In this document: positions 43,546 through 53,023 of the stretch, in pieces
How positions within the stretch are numbered: position 1 is the first letter of the stretch
How the letters are laid out: the number at the start of each line of letters is the position of its first letter
NCBI RefSeq assembly: GCF_020532725.1
Contig: NZ_JAJAVC010000003.1
Location: 977,990 to 1,041,989, forward strand
Direction: 5' to 3'
DNA from: Methylobacillus arboreus
GTDB taxonomy: Bacteria > Pseudomonadota > Gammaproteobacteria > Burkholderiales > Methylophilaceae
DNA: 64,000 nucleotides
Translations under genes and position numbers: made by a program
The notes under the pieces: model-generated
What the model was told of the DNA's origin: nothing
The model's input: only the letters and a program-made list of their open reading frames with translations
The model's database searches: none

Positions 43546-43582
43546 ATTCGGCGACCAAGAGATCAACAACGGGAGAATATAT

Positions 43583-44524
43583 TTGATTGCCAAGCTCATT
43601 CAAGGCATCAGCCAACACACTTTGTACCGGCTCAAATGCCTGCGTCAGCTATTTATCCAGTCCGTACTTTCATGGTTTTCACACCGCGCCACCAGCAAAG
43701 GCGCGGCGCTTGCCTTTTACACCATGTTTTCGCTCACGCCGATCCTGGTGCTGGTGATTGCCATTGCCGGCTATTTTCTTGGTGAACGCGCCGCGCATGG
43801 TGAAATTGTGGCGCAGATTTCAGACCTGGTCGGGGAAAGCGGCGCGCAGGTAATCCAGAATATGCTAGCGAGAACCGGCAGCAACCCCAAGTCCGGCATT
43901 ATCGCCACCTTGATTGCAACTACACTATTGCTTATCGGTGCCACTACGGTATTTGCCGAACTCAAGGCCAGCCTGGATGAAGTCTGGGAAACCACCCAAG
44001 CCAAGGCACAAGGCAGCAAGCAAGCCATTAGTGCGCTGGTCAAGACGCGCCTGCTGTCTTTCAGCATTATTCTTTCACTGGCATTTCTGCTGTTAACTTC
44101 ACTTCTGGTGAACGCTGGCCTGGCCCTGGTTGAGCAATTTGCAGCGGAATTCGTTGGCCGCTTCATCACCACTATCGGGGTATTCAAGCACATTTCGGCC
44201 TTGGTGAGTTTTGGCGTCATCACGTCGATGTTTGCCGTGATATTCAAAATGCTGCCGGATGTGAAGCTGCCTTGGTCTGATGTATGGGTCGGTGCGGCAT
44301 TCACCGCCCTCTTGTTCAGCCTGGGCAAATACCTGATCGGCATTTACCTCGGCAACAGCGCCGTGGCGTCGAGCTTCGGCGCGGCAGGTTCATTGATTGC
44401 CCTGCTCCTGTGGGTATATTACTCGGCGCAGATTTTCTTTTTTGGCGCAGAAGTCACGCGGCAATATGCGCTGACATTCGGCAGCCTGCGCGGGCTTACT
44501 ACCGATCAGATTCCCCGCAAATAG
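43583..44524 (+). CDS. yihY: YihY/UPF0761 family inner-membrane protein
   Basis: 313 aa from a TTG at 43583, favoured by GGGAG 9 bases upstream; the longer frame begins inside the PCu(A)C gene. About six membrane helices, with the family motif SKGAALAFYTMFSLTPILVL and C-terminal LLLWVYYSAQIFFFGAEVT. These proteins were once called RNase BN but have no nuclease activity of their own. Its stop is immediately followed by the 3' end of the convergent methyltransferase gene. Confidence 0.86.
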   Translation: MIAKLIQGISQHTLYRLKCLRQLFIQSVLSWFSHRATSKGAALAFYTMFSLTPILVLVIAIAGYFLGERAAHGEIVAQISDLVGESGAQVIQNMLARTGSNPKSGIIATLIATTLLLIGATTVFAELKASLDEVWETTQAKAQGSKQAISALVKTRLLSFSIILSLAFLLLTSLLVNAGLALVEQFAAEFVGRFITTIGVFKHISALVSFGVITSMFAVIFKMLPDVKLPWSDVWVGAAFTALLFSLGKYLIGIYLGNSAVASSFGAAGSLIALLLWVYYSAQIFFFGAEVTRQYALTFGSLRGLTTDQIPRK

Positions 44525-45346
44525 TCAGTAAACAAAGCGGCTATGCAAATCCTGCAGGTTGAGTTGCTCAAGGATTTGCTCAAGCCGTGATTGGGCGTTG
44601 CGCCGCGGACTGTTCTTGTAGCGAGCGATGATGAGCTCATTTTTCATGGAATGCTCCCAGCCTACCAGCTCTGTCACCGTAACTTGGTAGCCATGTGCCT
44701 CCAGTTGCAGGCAACGCAGGACATTGGTGATCTGGCTGCCGAACTCGCGCGTGTGAATCGGGTGGCGCCAGATCTCGGATAAGGATGTCTTGCCAAATGA
44801 CTCGTTCTTGTGGCGACGCAGCACTTCTGCCACCTCGGCCTGGCAGCAAGGCACCAACACCATGAATTGCGCCTTTTTCTCCAATCCAAACCGAATGGCA
44901 TCGTCAGTGGCGGTGTTGCAGGCATGCAATGCGGTGACAATATCGACCTGACCAGGCAAGGCCTGTGAGGTAATCGCTTCCTCCACGCTCAAATGCAGGA
45001 AATCCATGCGGTTGAAGCCGAGCCTGGCGGCCAACGACTGGGATTTCTCCACCAGCTCTCCGCGAGTTTCTATGCCTGCCACACGTCCGGCAGGCTGCTG
45101 TTTCATGAACAAATCATAGAGGATGAAACCAAGGTAGGACTTGCCCGCACCATGATCAACCAGCACGGGATTTTCGTTGCTTTCCATGACCTCAAGCAGC
45201 AATGGCTCAATGAAGTGATAGAGATGGTAAACCTGCTTGAGTTTGCGCCGGGTATCCTGGTTGAGCTTGCCGTCCCGCGTGAGGATATGCAGCTCTTTCA
45301 GCAACTCTATGGATTGATGTGGCTTGATTTCAGGGATCAGTGTCAT
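44525..45346 (-). CDS. Class I SAM-dependent methyltransferase (METTL25/Methyltransf_32-like)
   Basis: 273 aa. The SAM-binding motif VLVDHGAGKSYLGFIL lies at about 60-75, followed by GRVAGIETRGELV and TALHACNTATDDAI. MVLVPCCQAEVAE is a cysteine motif found in this group. Eukaryotic relatives methylate histidine or RNA; the bacterial substrate is unknown. It stands alone on the minus strand, with a stop adjoining that of yihY. Confidence 0.75.
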   Translation of the reverse strand: MTLIPEIKPHQSIELLKELHILTRDGKLNQDTRRKLKQVYHLYHFIEPLLLEVMESNENPVLVDHGAGKSYLGFILYDLFMKQQPAGRVAGIETRGELVEKSQSLAARLGFNRMDFLHLSVEEAITSQALPGQVDIVTALHACNTATDDAIRFGLEKKAQFMVLVPCCQAEVAEVLRRHKNESFGKTSLSEIWRHPIHTREFGSQITNVLRCLQLEAHGYQVTVTELVGWEHSMKNELIIARYKNSPRRNAQSRLEQILEQLNLQDLHSRFVY

Positions 45347-45413
45347 CCCGTCATTTTAGCATTGTGCAGGAGCAGGCTGGCATATGAAGGCAGCGCCAGC
45401 CTGTCGTTATAAT

Positions 45414-46151
45414 TTAGTGCTGATGATCGTGGTGGTCATTATGCCCATGTTGATGCACATGCACCCCGGGCGCGCCCTTGGCCTCTGCAAGCCAGACCAG
45501 CGCATTTTTGTCATGCTCCATGTCGCCGATATCGGTAAAATCCACATGTTGATATGCGTCCAGCGTCGCCTCCGTGGTCTTTGCCACCGGCAGCTTGTCG
45601 CCCTGGTAGCGCTCAACCAGCTTCACCGTGACCTCATGTCTGGGATAGCGGTATTCGACCTGCAATGGAATTGCCAATGCGGGAATCCAGGTAATCGCTG
45701 TTTCAATGCCATTCAGTTTGCCTTGGTAAACCTCGGTTGGCGTCTGTTGATAGGGTTGTCCTGGTTTTTTCTCCAGGCTGGCCAGGTCATTAGCCGTGAC
45801 AAGGCGTGTCAGCGCTTGCCATTTGTTTTGATCCGCATTAATGCCAAGCAGGCGCAGGTCGATGGGGTTGTAGTTAATCGCGCGCTTTTGCCCGTGTATC
45901 AGATAACTATATTCGAGGCTGCCGTCAGCCTGCTGCTGCCAGAGCTCACTGTTACCGGCATTGACATCCCGCAATTCCACCTGCCCGGCTTCGCGCAGCA
46001 TCAGCCATTCGCGCTTGACCGGCTTTTGGCAGGGCACGGCACATTGGGTGGTTTCAAAACGCGCATCCAGACTGGGCAACGTTTCGGCAGCCGCCAGCTC
46101 GGGCAACAAGGCCAGCAATAGCAGCCCGGCATATTTCATCTTGTTTTGCAT
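45414..46151 (-). CDS. Secreted protein with histidine-rich C-terminal tail
   Basis: 245 aa. A signal peptide (YAGLLLLALLPELAAA) leads to a beta-rich domain of unknown family (VKREWLMLREAGQVELRDV, LVERYQGDKLPVA). The last 15 residues, HVHQHGHNDHHDHQH, hold eight histidines, a strong candidate for zinc, copper or nickel binding. A cysteine pair (QCAVPC) near the N-terminus may form a disulphide. It follows phoA by 90 bases on the same strand, so it may share its transcript. I do not recognise the family. Confidence 0.7.
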   Translation of the reverse strand: MQNKMKYAGLLLLALLPELAAAETLPSLDARFETTQCAVPCQKPVKREWLMLREAGQVELRDVNAGNSELWQQQADGSLEYSYLIHGQKRAINYNPIDLRLLGINADQNKWQALTRLVTANDLASLEKKPGQPYQQTPTEVYQGKLNGIETAITWIPALAIPLQVEYRYPRHEVTVKLVERYQGDKLPVAKTTEATLDAYQHVDFTDIGDMEHDKNALVWLAEAKGAPGVHVHQHGHNDHHDHQH

Positions 46152-46241
46152 GCTTCACACTTTCACAGATTTAAAAAAGGAAATGGACGGGACAGCTTGC
46201 GCCATCCCATCCTTTATTCATCAAGCCAAGTCAGACCTGCA

Positions 46242-47759
46242 TTAGAAGCCGAAGGCATCCTTCATGACGTGGAAGATGTAGTGTTGTTCCTGAATACCCT
46301 GGAACAGGTGGGCCTTGGGGCCGCCCGCAAAAATCTGCACTTCTTCCGCAGCATGGGTTTCAGAGTTCAGCGGCACGGTCACTTCCTGGTGAAAGTCAGG
46401 ATCACTGGTATCGACATTGGTTTGATCCTCGATACGGCCGCCGCGTGCAGGATAGTTATACACATCTTCGCCTGGCACATTGGGGTAGTAACCCTTGCCG
46501 TTCGCATAGGAAATCGTGGTGTAAGGATTGCCATCAGTTGCAAGGCTCAGTTGGCCATCTACCGCTACCTTGCCCAGGATAGGATTGCCACGCTCAGGGT
46601 AACCGCCAATCGTCATGGTATGGCTGTGGTCGGCCGTTACAATGATCAGGGTGTCATTGAGGTCAACCTTTTCCAGCGCCTGCTTCACGGCATCGGACAG
46701 CGCAATGGTGTCGGTCAAGGCACGATAGGCATTGTTGGCGTGATGGCCATGGTCGATACGGCCAGCTTCAACCATCAGGAAGAAGCCCTTGGGGTTCTTC
46801 TTGAGGATATCGATCGCCTTGCCGGTCAGGTCGGCCAAAGATGGTTCCTTGCCAGTGTCGTTCGGGCGGTCATGCTCGTATTGCATGTGGGAGCGCTCGA
46901 ACAGGCCCAGCAGACGGTCAGTATTGGCAGGATTGATGGCATCGAACTGCGCCTGGTTCCAGACGAACTTGCCGCCGAACTTTTCAACATATTCCTGAGT
47001 CAGGTTACGGCCATCACGACGGTCGCCCTTGCGGCCTGCATTTTCAGGATCATCCACAGTGTTAGGCAGGAAACGGCTGCGGCCGCCGCCCAGCACCACT
47101 TCAATCCCGTCGCCAATAGCGCCGGTACCAAAGTTATCGATCAACTGGGAAGCGATGTCCTTAACGTCGGCATCGGCAGGCACGTTGTTGTCGGACTCCC
47201 AATCACGTGCAGAAGTATGCGAGTAAGTAGCTGCAGGCGTGGCATGAGTGATACGCGCAGTCGAGACAACACCTGTGGAGCGACCATTTTGTTCAGCCAG
47301 TTCCAGGATAGTTGCGAGCTTGGCAGCCTGCACCTTGCTGTTGTCCTTGTCGCCATTCAATACGCGCTGGTCAACGGAAATCACGCCGTCATTGGTCTTC
47401 ACGCCAGTCACCATGGCAGTCATGGTTGGAGCGGAATCAGAAGTCTGCTGGTTGGCGGAATAAGTCTTGGACAAGGCCAGGTATGGCAGCTTTTCAAATG
47501 CGAGCTTGTTGCGCTCGCCGTCACGGCCTTGCAACTGGCCTTCGAGGATGCGGGCAGCCGTCACGGTGGACACACCCATGCCGTCGCCCACGAACAGGAT
47601 CACGTTCTTGGCCTTGCGGTTGTTCGGGTAAAGCTTCTTTGCCGCTGCCAGGGCTTCCTGGCCATCCTGGTACCAGGTATTGGCATCTTCCGCCAAAGTC
47701 TGGCCACACAGCGCTGTCATCACCGCAAACGCGGAAACTTTCATCATTGCCTTTTTCAT
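46242..47759 (-). CDS. phoA: Alkaline phosphatase (PhoA family)
   Basis: 505 aa from the ATG at 47759, chosen for GGGAGTG upstream; the frame could extend to 47774. A signal peptide precedes the core. The nucleophile serine is in TSDSAPTMTAM, and zinc and magnesium ligands are in FVGDGMGVST, EAGRIDHGHHANN and TADHSHTM. It hydrolyses phosphate monoesters in the periplasm. It starts 20 bases after the PEP-CTERM gene, so the two form an operon, with the His-rich protein gene downstream. No Pho box was identified. Confidence 0.93.
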   Translation of the reverse strand: MKKAMMKVSAFAVMTALCGQTLAEDANTWYQDGQEALAAAKKLYPNNRKAKNVILFVGDGMGVSTVTAARILEGQLQGRDGERNKLAFEKLPYLALSKTYSANQQTSDSAPTMTAMVTGVKTNDGVISVDQRVLNGDKDNSKVQAAKLATILELAEQNGRSTGVVSTARITHATPAATYSHTSARDWESDNNVPADADVKDIASQLIDNFGTGAIGDGIEVVLGGGRSRFLPNTVDDPENAGRKGDRRDGRNLTQEYVEKFGGKFVWNQAQFDAINPANTDRLLGLFERSHMQYEHDRPNDTGKEPSLADLTGKAIDILKKNPKGFFLMVEAGRIDHGHHANNAYRALTDTIALSDAVKQALEKVDLNDTLIIVTADHSHTMTIGGYPERGNPILGKVAVDGQLSLATDGNPYTTISYANGKGYYPNVPGEDVYNYPARGGRIEDQTNVDTSDPDFHQEVTVPLNSETHAAEEVQIFAGGPKAHLFQGIQEQHYIFHVMKDAFGF

Positions 47760-47779
47760 TTTATGCACTCCCACTTTAA

Positions 47780-48550
47780 TTAAACTGTTTTACGGCGGCG
47801 CAATGCCAGACCCAACACGCCCAAGCCAGCCAGCAACATGGCGTAGGTATCGGCTTCAGGCACTGGTGTCACGTTCAGGCTGACGTTGTCCAGCCCAACC
47901 TGCAAAGCCCCTTGATTACTGACTGATGCAAAACGCAGTGTGTAATCGCCGCCGGCAGCCAATGCATCGCTTACATCGAAGCTGTAATCCACGTAGCGAT
48001 TGACGTTGTCATCGCCATCAAAAAGGCGTCCATTGGCACCGCCCAGATAATACGTACCGATGATGTCATTTGCATGAACAGAGAATGGATCAGCATCAGC
48101 ACGCAGGATATCCACGCGGACGTGCTGGTTGGCCTCATAGCTGCCGCCGGTAGTCGCATCTAGGCCGGACTGATGAATGTAGACAATGCCATTATCGCTC
48201 TGGTCGTTCACGAACAGCTGAAATGACAGCACGGCAGAAGTCACGGCGCTGATCGAGAAGTTTTGGTACAACACCTGGCTGCTTGCGTAAGATGAATCAA
48301 TAAATCCATAGAACTGGCCACTGGCAGCGCCAACAGTCTTGTAACCGCTGGCATACGATTCAGTTGCATCAGTCGCAAGCACTGAACCATAAATGCCCTG
48401 CTCCGCGATTTGCCAGCCCTGAGGATTGTAGCTTTCAGCGCCATCGGCTTCGAAGCCGCCATTGACGATCACTTCCTGCGCGAAGGCAGGTACGGCAAAC
48501 AGCATGGAACCGGCCAGGGCCAGCGCTACGCCATGTTTTTGGAACTTCAT
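47780..48550 (-). CDS. PEP-CTERM sorting domain protein
   Basis: 256 aa. Signal peptide ending in AVPAFA, a beta-rich extracellular region (residues 25-220), and a C-terminal sorting signal with VPEADTYAMLLAGLG, hydrophobic helix and RRR tail. This signal is processed by an exosortase and usually accompanies exopolysaccharide. The exosortase gene is not in the window. AAAGGGGAA lies before the ATG. The gene is immediately upstream of phoA, an unusual partner. Confidence 0.88.
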   Translation of the reverse strand: MKFQKHGVALALAGSMLFAVPAFAQEVIVNGGFEADGAESYNPQGWQIAEQGIYGSVLATDATESYASGYKTVGAASGQFYGFIDSSYASSQVLYQNFSISAVTSAVLSFQLFVNDQSDNGIVYIHQSGLDATTGGSYEANQHVRVDILRADADPFSVHANDIIGTYYLGGANGRLFDGDDNVNRYVDYSFDVSDALAAGGDYTLRFASVSNQGALQVGLDNVSLNVTPVPEADTYAMLLAGLGVLGLALRRRKTV

Positions 48551-48629
48551 GATGATTCCCCTTTGATGAGAGTTGAAAACGATCCGGGGCCATACTAGGA
48601 AGTGCTTGTGTTAACTATATGGAAGCAAA

Positions 48630-48647
48630 ATAGTCCTAATGGACTAT
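48630..48647. promoter_or_regulatory. Inverted repeat TAGTCC/GGACTA upstream of a PEP-CTERM gene
   Basis: ATAGTCC-TAAT-GGACTAT is a perfect palindrome about 80-97 bases upstream of the PEP-CTERM start at 48550. The same half-sites recur, farther apart, upstream of the second PEP-CTERM gene (49823-49852). Confidence 0.5.
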
Positions 48648-48815
48648 ATCGAGAGATGGTAAAGCCTTCATTCTTGCAACATAGATGCAAATTAGGGCCG
48701 GGATAACAACCGGGATGCTAAAATGACAGATTGATCTGGCTGACAACAGGCCACATGCAAAAAATGTTATTTATTTACCAACCCAGCACCTGACATTCGA
48801 ATAGAGCATCCAATC

Positions 48816-49724
48816 ATGGCAATTCAATGGTTCCCCGGACACATGACCTCCGCCCGCAAGAAGGCGGAAGAAACCATGGAATTCACCGACATAGTGATCG
48901 AGGTGCTGGATGCTCGAGTGCCGGAAGCCAGCCACAACCCCATGATTGAAGACCTGCGCCTTTTCCGGCAGCGTCCCAGCCTCAAAATCCTCAACAAGGC
49001 TGACCTGGCCGACCCGGCAGCCACCCAGGCGTGGCTCAATTATTTCAACCGGCAGGAAGGTGTAAAGGCCGCAGCGCTTTCATGCAAGAAACCTGGCGAT
49101 GCGAAAAAGATCCCCGGCCTCTGCCGCAGCCTCGCGCCGCATAGGGGCACTAACCTCAAGCCTTTGCGCATGATGATCATGGGCATCCCCAACGTCGGCA
49201 AATCCACCCTCATGAACGCCTTGCTCAACCGCCGCATTGCCAAAGTGGGCGACGAACCTGCCGTGACCAAGAGCCAGCAGCGCTTCGACCTGAATGACCA
49301 GATGAGCATAACCGACACTCCCGGCATGATGTGGCCCAAGATCAAATACGAGAGCGATGGCTACATGCTCGCCGCCAGCCATGCCATTGGCCGCAATGCC
49401 GTAATCGATGAAGACGTGGCGGAGTTTCTCGCCGGCATCCTGCTGGAACGCTACCCCGCCCTGCTGCAAGCACGCTATAAAACAGATGTGAGCAACATGG
49501 ACGCCATAGACCTGCTGGAAGCAGTGGGCAAACGCCGCGGCTACTTGCTCAAGGGTGGGGAGCTGGATATGGAAAAGACCGCGATGGCGTTTCTTGTCGA
49601 TTACCGCTCCGGCACCTTGGGCCGCATCAGCCTGGAAACTCCTGAATCCCGCGCAGAAATGATGGAGCGAATGGTGATCAGCGATATAGAACCCGAAGAA
49701 AAAGAAGATAACAATCCCGAGTAG
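48816..49724 (+). CDS. ylqF: Ribosome biogenesis GTPase YlqF/RbgA
   Basis: 302 aa circularly permuted GTPase. The start MAIQWFPGHMTSARK is the family hallmark. G4 (NKADLAD) precedes G1 (GIPNVGKSTLMN) and G3 (DTPGMMWP), the permuted order. RbgA/YlqF helps the late assembly of the 50S ribosomal subunit. It is a single-gene unit between the two PEP-CTERM loci. Confidence 0.93.
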   Translation: MAIQWFPGHMTSARKKAEETMEFTDIVIEVLDARVPEASHNPMIEDLRLFRQRPSLKILNKADLADPAATQAWLNYFNRQEGVKAAALSCKKPGDAKKIPGLCRSLAPHRGTNLKPLRMMIMGIPNVGKSTLMNALLNRRIAKVGDEPAVTKSQQRFDLNDQMSITDTPGMMWPKIKYESDGYMLAASHAIGRNAVIDEDVAEFLAGILLERYPALLQARYKTDVSNMDAIDLLEAVGKRRGYLLKGGELDMEKTAMAFLVDYRSGTLGRISLETPESRAEMMERMVISDIEPEEKEDNNPE

Positions 49725-49822
49725 TCTTTTTACTACAAGTAATTAACTATTAATCCGTTTTAGACCCTATCATTAATAATCATACAGATAAGTATATTAA
49801 TTAACCTTGAATATCAATTGAT

Positions 49823-49852
49823 TAGTCCAAACGTATCAGCCACAACGGACTA
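49823..49852. promoter_or_regulatory. Spaced TAGTCC...GGACTA inverted repeat upstream of second PEP-CTERM gene
   Basis: TTAGTCC at 49822-49828 and GGACTA at 49847-49852 are inverted copies with an 18-base spacer, about 97-127 bases before the start at 49949. The same half-sites form a tight palindrome before the other PEP-CTERM gene. A separate perfect 12-bp palindrome CTAGCATGCTAG lies at 49875-49886. Confidence 0.45.
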
Positions 49853-49948
49853 TTGAGCCCTCCTCATTGCAGAGCTAGCATGCTAGTGCTGTCAATTAAT
49901 AATAAAAACAATCAATTAAATCTAATTAATTGCTATGAGGAGACCTAA

Positions 49949-50668
49949 ATGAGTATTTCCAAGGTATTGGCAACAACCGCAGCCAGCGCACTATTGGCCG
50001 CTTCCTTCAGTGCTGCTGCAGCTACCGACACAGTTTACGGCTCAGAATTCGGCACCGGTTCCAGCTACACCACCAGCATTCTCGACACCAGCGTGACCTT
50101 CTACGCCAAGACCGGGGAAAAGCGCAATCAATTGAAAGATGCTGTTTTCAGCTACAAGCCGGCCCAGGACGGCTATCAGGGCGTTGGCGTATCGCCCAAA
50201 AGGGGCAGCGATGTGACCGTGGGGGAAATCGACAAGCATGAGTGGATTATCGCCAAGTTCGACGAGTCATTGGTCATCAGCAACCTCACCCTGGGCCTGT
50301 TGTTCAATGGGCCTGAATATGGCGACAACAAGGAACAAGCCTCCATTACCGTCACCTATTTCGACAACTCCACCAGCACGTTCAAGCTGATAGCCACAGG
50401 AAACGACACAGCCTCATGGACAGGTTTCGGCTCCGTAACTAACCTGAGCCCGGCCATCCAGGACCTTGGCGGCGTATGGAGCCTGGACAACCCTTTTGGC
50501 GATACTGCAGTGAAATCCTTCTCGCTGACATCGCTCAAGGATAAGTCCGATTTCACGCTATACAGCGTAAGCGCGGTGCCTGAGCCGGAGTCCTATGCCA
50601 TGCTGGCACTTGGCCTGGGCTTGCTGGGATTTGCCAATCGCCGTAAAAGCAGAAAATTGTACGCCTGA
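49949..50668 (+). CDS. PEP-CTERM sorting domain protein
   Basis: 239 aa. A signal peptide (ALLAASFSAAAA) leads to an extracellular beta-rich region and a C-terminal VPEPESYAMLALGLGLLGF helix with NRRKSRK basic tail. It is expected to be exported and processed by an exosortase. GAGGAG precedes the ATG at the right distance. A strong intrinsic terminator follows, so it is a monocistronic unit. Confidence 0.9.
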   Translation: MSISKVLATTAASALLAASFSAAAATDTVYGSEFGTGSSYTTSILDTSVTFYAKTGEKRNQLKDAVFSYKPAQDGYQGVGVSPKRGSDVTVGEIDKHEWIIAKFDESLVISNLTLGLLFNGPEYGDNKEQASITVTYFDNSTSTFKLIATGNDTASWTGFGSVTNLSPAIQDLGGVWSLDNPFGDTAVKSFSLTSLKDKSDFTLYSVSAVPEPESYAMLALGLGLLGFANRRKSRKLYA

Positions 50669-50692
50669 GATAAGCTCGGCACTCTCTCTACG

Positions 50693-50726
50693 GCCCCGTC
50701 AAAGTATTATTGGCGGGGCTTTTTTT
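50693..50726 (+). terminator. Intrinsic terminator after PEP-CTERM gene
   Basis: GCCCCG (50693-50698) pairs with CGGGGC (50714-50719) and is followed by seven T residues (50720-50726). It lies 25 bases past the stop. Confidence 0.9.
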
Positions 50727-50849
50727 CTGCCTGCCGTTAGCGCTATCAGCTAGCTTCAAAACCCGGCTCAAGATAAAATCAGGGTCGATGTTGTTACTCG
50801 CTTGTAGCAGCTTTTCCCCGAATCACCTTAAGCCTGCAGGCAAATCAAC

Positions 50850-52856
50850 ATGTTAAGCACGATGAACCCCCAACAGCGCGAAGCTGTGAAATATCTGGAT
50901 GGCCCTTTGCTGGTGCTGGCAGGTGCAGGCAGCGGAAAAACGCGCGTGATCACGCAGAAAATCGCCTACCTGGTCGAGAAATGCGGATACTCGCCCAAGG
51001 AAATCGCGGCGATTACCTTTACCAACAAGGCAGCGCGCGAAATGCAGGAGCGTGTCGGCCATTTATTGCAAGGCAATAACGCCAAAGGCCTGACCATCGC
51101 CACCTTTCACTCGCTTGGCTTGCAGATGTTGCGCCAGGAGGCCGAGCTGCTGGGCTACAAGCCGCAATTCTCCATCCTGGACTCCTCCGACAGTTTCAAG
51201 ATTCTCTCCGACGTGCTGGCAACCACAGACAAGCAACTACTGCGCAAGACGCAATGGCAGATATCGAGCTGGAAAAATGCCTTCGTCAACCCGGACCAGG
51301 CAGCCGCCACCGCCGATGAGGAAATCAGCCATGCCGCAGCCAAGGTCTACCAGATTTACCAACAAACGCTGAAAGCCTACCAGGCCGTAGACTTTGACGA
51401 CCTGATCAAGCTGCCGGTGGAACTGTTCGAGCAACACCCGGATGCCTTGCGCAAATGGCAACACAAGCTCAAATACCTGCTGATCGACGAATACCAGGAC
51501 ACCAATGCCTGCCAGTACAAGCTGGTAAAAATGCTGACTGGCGTCGAAGGCCGTTTTACTGCCGTGGGGGACGACGACCAGGCGATTTACGGCTGGCGCG
51601 GCGCCGATGTGGAAAACCTGCGCCAGCTCACCGAGGATTTCAGCCGCCTCAAAGTCATCAAGCTGGAACAGAATTACCGCTCTACCGTGCGCATATTGCG
51701 CGCGGCCAACCAGGTGATTGCCAACAATCCCAAATTATTTGAGAAGAAGCTCTGGAGCGAACTGGGCACCGGCGACCTGATCCAGGTTAGCGCAGCCAAG
51801 GACGAGGACCATGAGGCGGAATCGGTGGTCATGAAGCTGCTCGCGCACAAATTCGAGCACCGCACCAAGTTCCTCGATTACGCCATCCTCTACCGCGGCA
51901 ACCATCAGGCACGCATCCTCGAACAGCAATTGCGCCAGCAAAAAATCCCCTACACCATCTCCGGCGGCCAATCTTTCTTCGACAAGGCCGAGATCAAGGA
52001 CCTGGTGAGCTACCTGCGCCTGATCGCCAATGAAGACGACGACCCTGCTTTCATCCGCGCTGCCACCACGCCGAAAAAAGGCATAGGCAACACCACGCTG
52101 GAACGCTTGGGCGAATATGCCAGCCAGCACAAAATGTCATTGTTCGAGGCCGCTTTTGAAGGCGATTTCCAGCGCACCATGGCCAACCGCCAGCTTGAAG
52201 ACCTGCTCACCTTCTGCCAGTTCATCAACCGCATCCAGGAACGCGCAGAGAAAGACCCGGCGGGCGAAGTGCTGAACGACCTGCTCAACGCGATCAATTA
52301 CGAAGCCTTCCTCTACGATACGGAAGAGCCGCGCAGCGCAGAGAACAAGTGGAAAAGCGTGATGGAATTCGTCGCCTGGCTCACGCGCAAGGGCGATGAA
52401 GACGAGAAAAACCTGCTGGCGCTGACGCAGATGATTTCGCTCATGAGCATGCTGGAAGGCCGGGAAGATGCCGAGCCGGATGCGGTGAAGCTCTCAACCC
52501 TGCATGCCTCCAAGGGGCTGGAGTACGGCCATGTATTCCTAATCGGCTGCGAAGAAGGCATCCTGCCGCACCGCGAAAGCGTGGACCAGGGCAAGATCGA
52601 GGAAGAACGGCGCCTGATGTATGTCGGCATCACGCGGGCGCAAAAATCGCTCAACATTTCCTGGTGCCGCAAGCGTAAGCGCGCGGGCGAACATGAATCC
52701 TGCGAGCCCAGCCGTTTTATCGCCGAACTGCCTGAAGACGATGTGCGCCACTCAGGCCAACCGCAGACAGACCCGGCGGCTAGCAAAGAAAATGCACGCC
52801 AGCGCATGGCACAAATCCGCGCCATGCTTGAAAGCGGCACCAAGAGCACACCCTGA
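50850..52856 (+). CDS. rep: ATP-dependent DNA helicase Rep
   Basis: 668 aa UvrD/Rep superfamily 1A helicase, the E. coli Rep length. Walker A AGAGSGKTRVI is at about 26-36, followed by LLIDEYQDTNACQ (Walker B), AVGDDDQAIYGWRGA and EQNYRST. It unwinds DNA 3' to 5' and helps the replisome past bound proteins. The ATG at 50862 is an alternative start. Confidence 0.93.
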   Translation: MLSTMNPQQREAVKYLDGPLLVLAGAGSGKTRVITQKIAYLVEKCGYSPKEIAAITFTNKAAREMQERVGHLLQGNNAKGLTIATFHSLGLQMLRQEAELLGYKPQFSILDSSDSFKILSDVLATTDKQLLRKTQWQISSWKNAFVNPDQAAATADEEISHAAAKVYQIYQQTLKAYQAVDFDDLIKLPVELFEQHPDALRKWQHKLKYLLIDEYQDTNACQYKLVKMLTGVEGRFTAVGDDDQAIYGWRGADVENLRQLTEDFSRLKVIKLEQNYRSTVRILRAANQVIANNPKLFEKKLWSELGTGDLIQVSAAKDEDHEAESVVMKLLAHKFEHRTKFLDYAILYRGNHQARILEQQLRQQKIPYTISGGQSFFDKAEIKDLVSYLRLIANEDDDPAFIRAATTPKKGIGNTTLERLGEYASQHKMSLFEAAFEGDFQRTMANRQLEDLLTFCQFINRIQERAEKDPAGEVLNDLLNAINYEAFLYDTEEPRSAENKWKSVMEFVAWLTRKGDEDEKNLLALTQMISLMSMLEGREDAEPDAVKLSTLHASKGLEYGHVFLIGCEEGILPHRESVDQGKIEEERRLMYVGITRAQKSLNISWCRKRKRAGEHESCEPSRFIAELPEDDVRHSGQPQTDPAASKENARQRMAQIRAMLESGTKSTP

Positions 52857-53023
52857 TTTTGCAGATGTATCGGCATCTAAAATGCCGCACATAAAAAAGC
52901 GCACGAGCATGGTAAAGTAGCGCCTTTGAACAGGTACTTCCCTTTCGTGCGCTCCGCTCATTCGGAAGCACAGGATTTCCTTTCCAAACTTCATTTTCTC
53001 TATCGATTTTTAAGCGAGCAAGT

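Noticed and set aside
46146..47783. 545-codon plus-strand frame opposite phoA
   Set aside because: It covers the whole conserved alkaline phosphatase gene in antisense; length results from high GC and stop avoidance, not coding.
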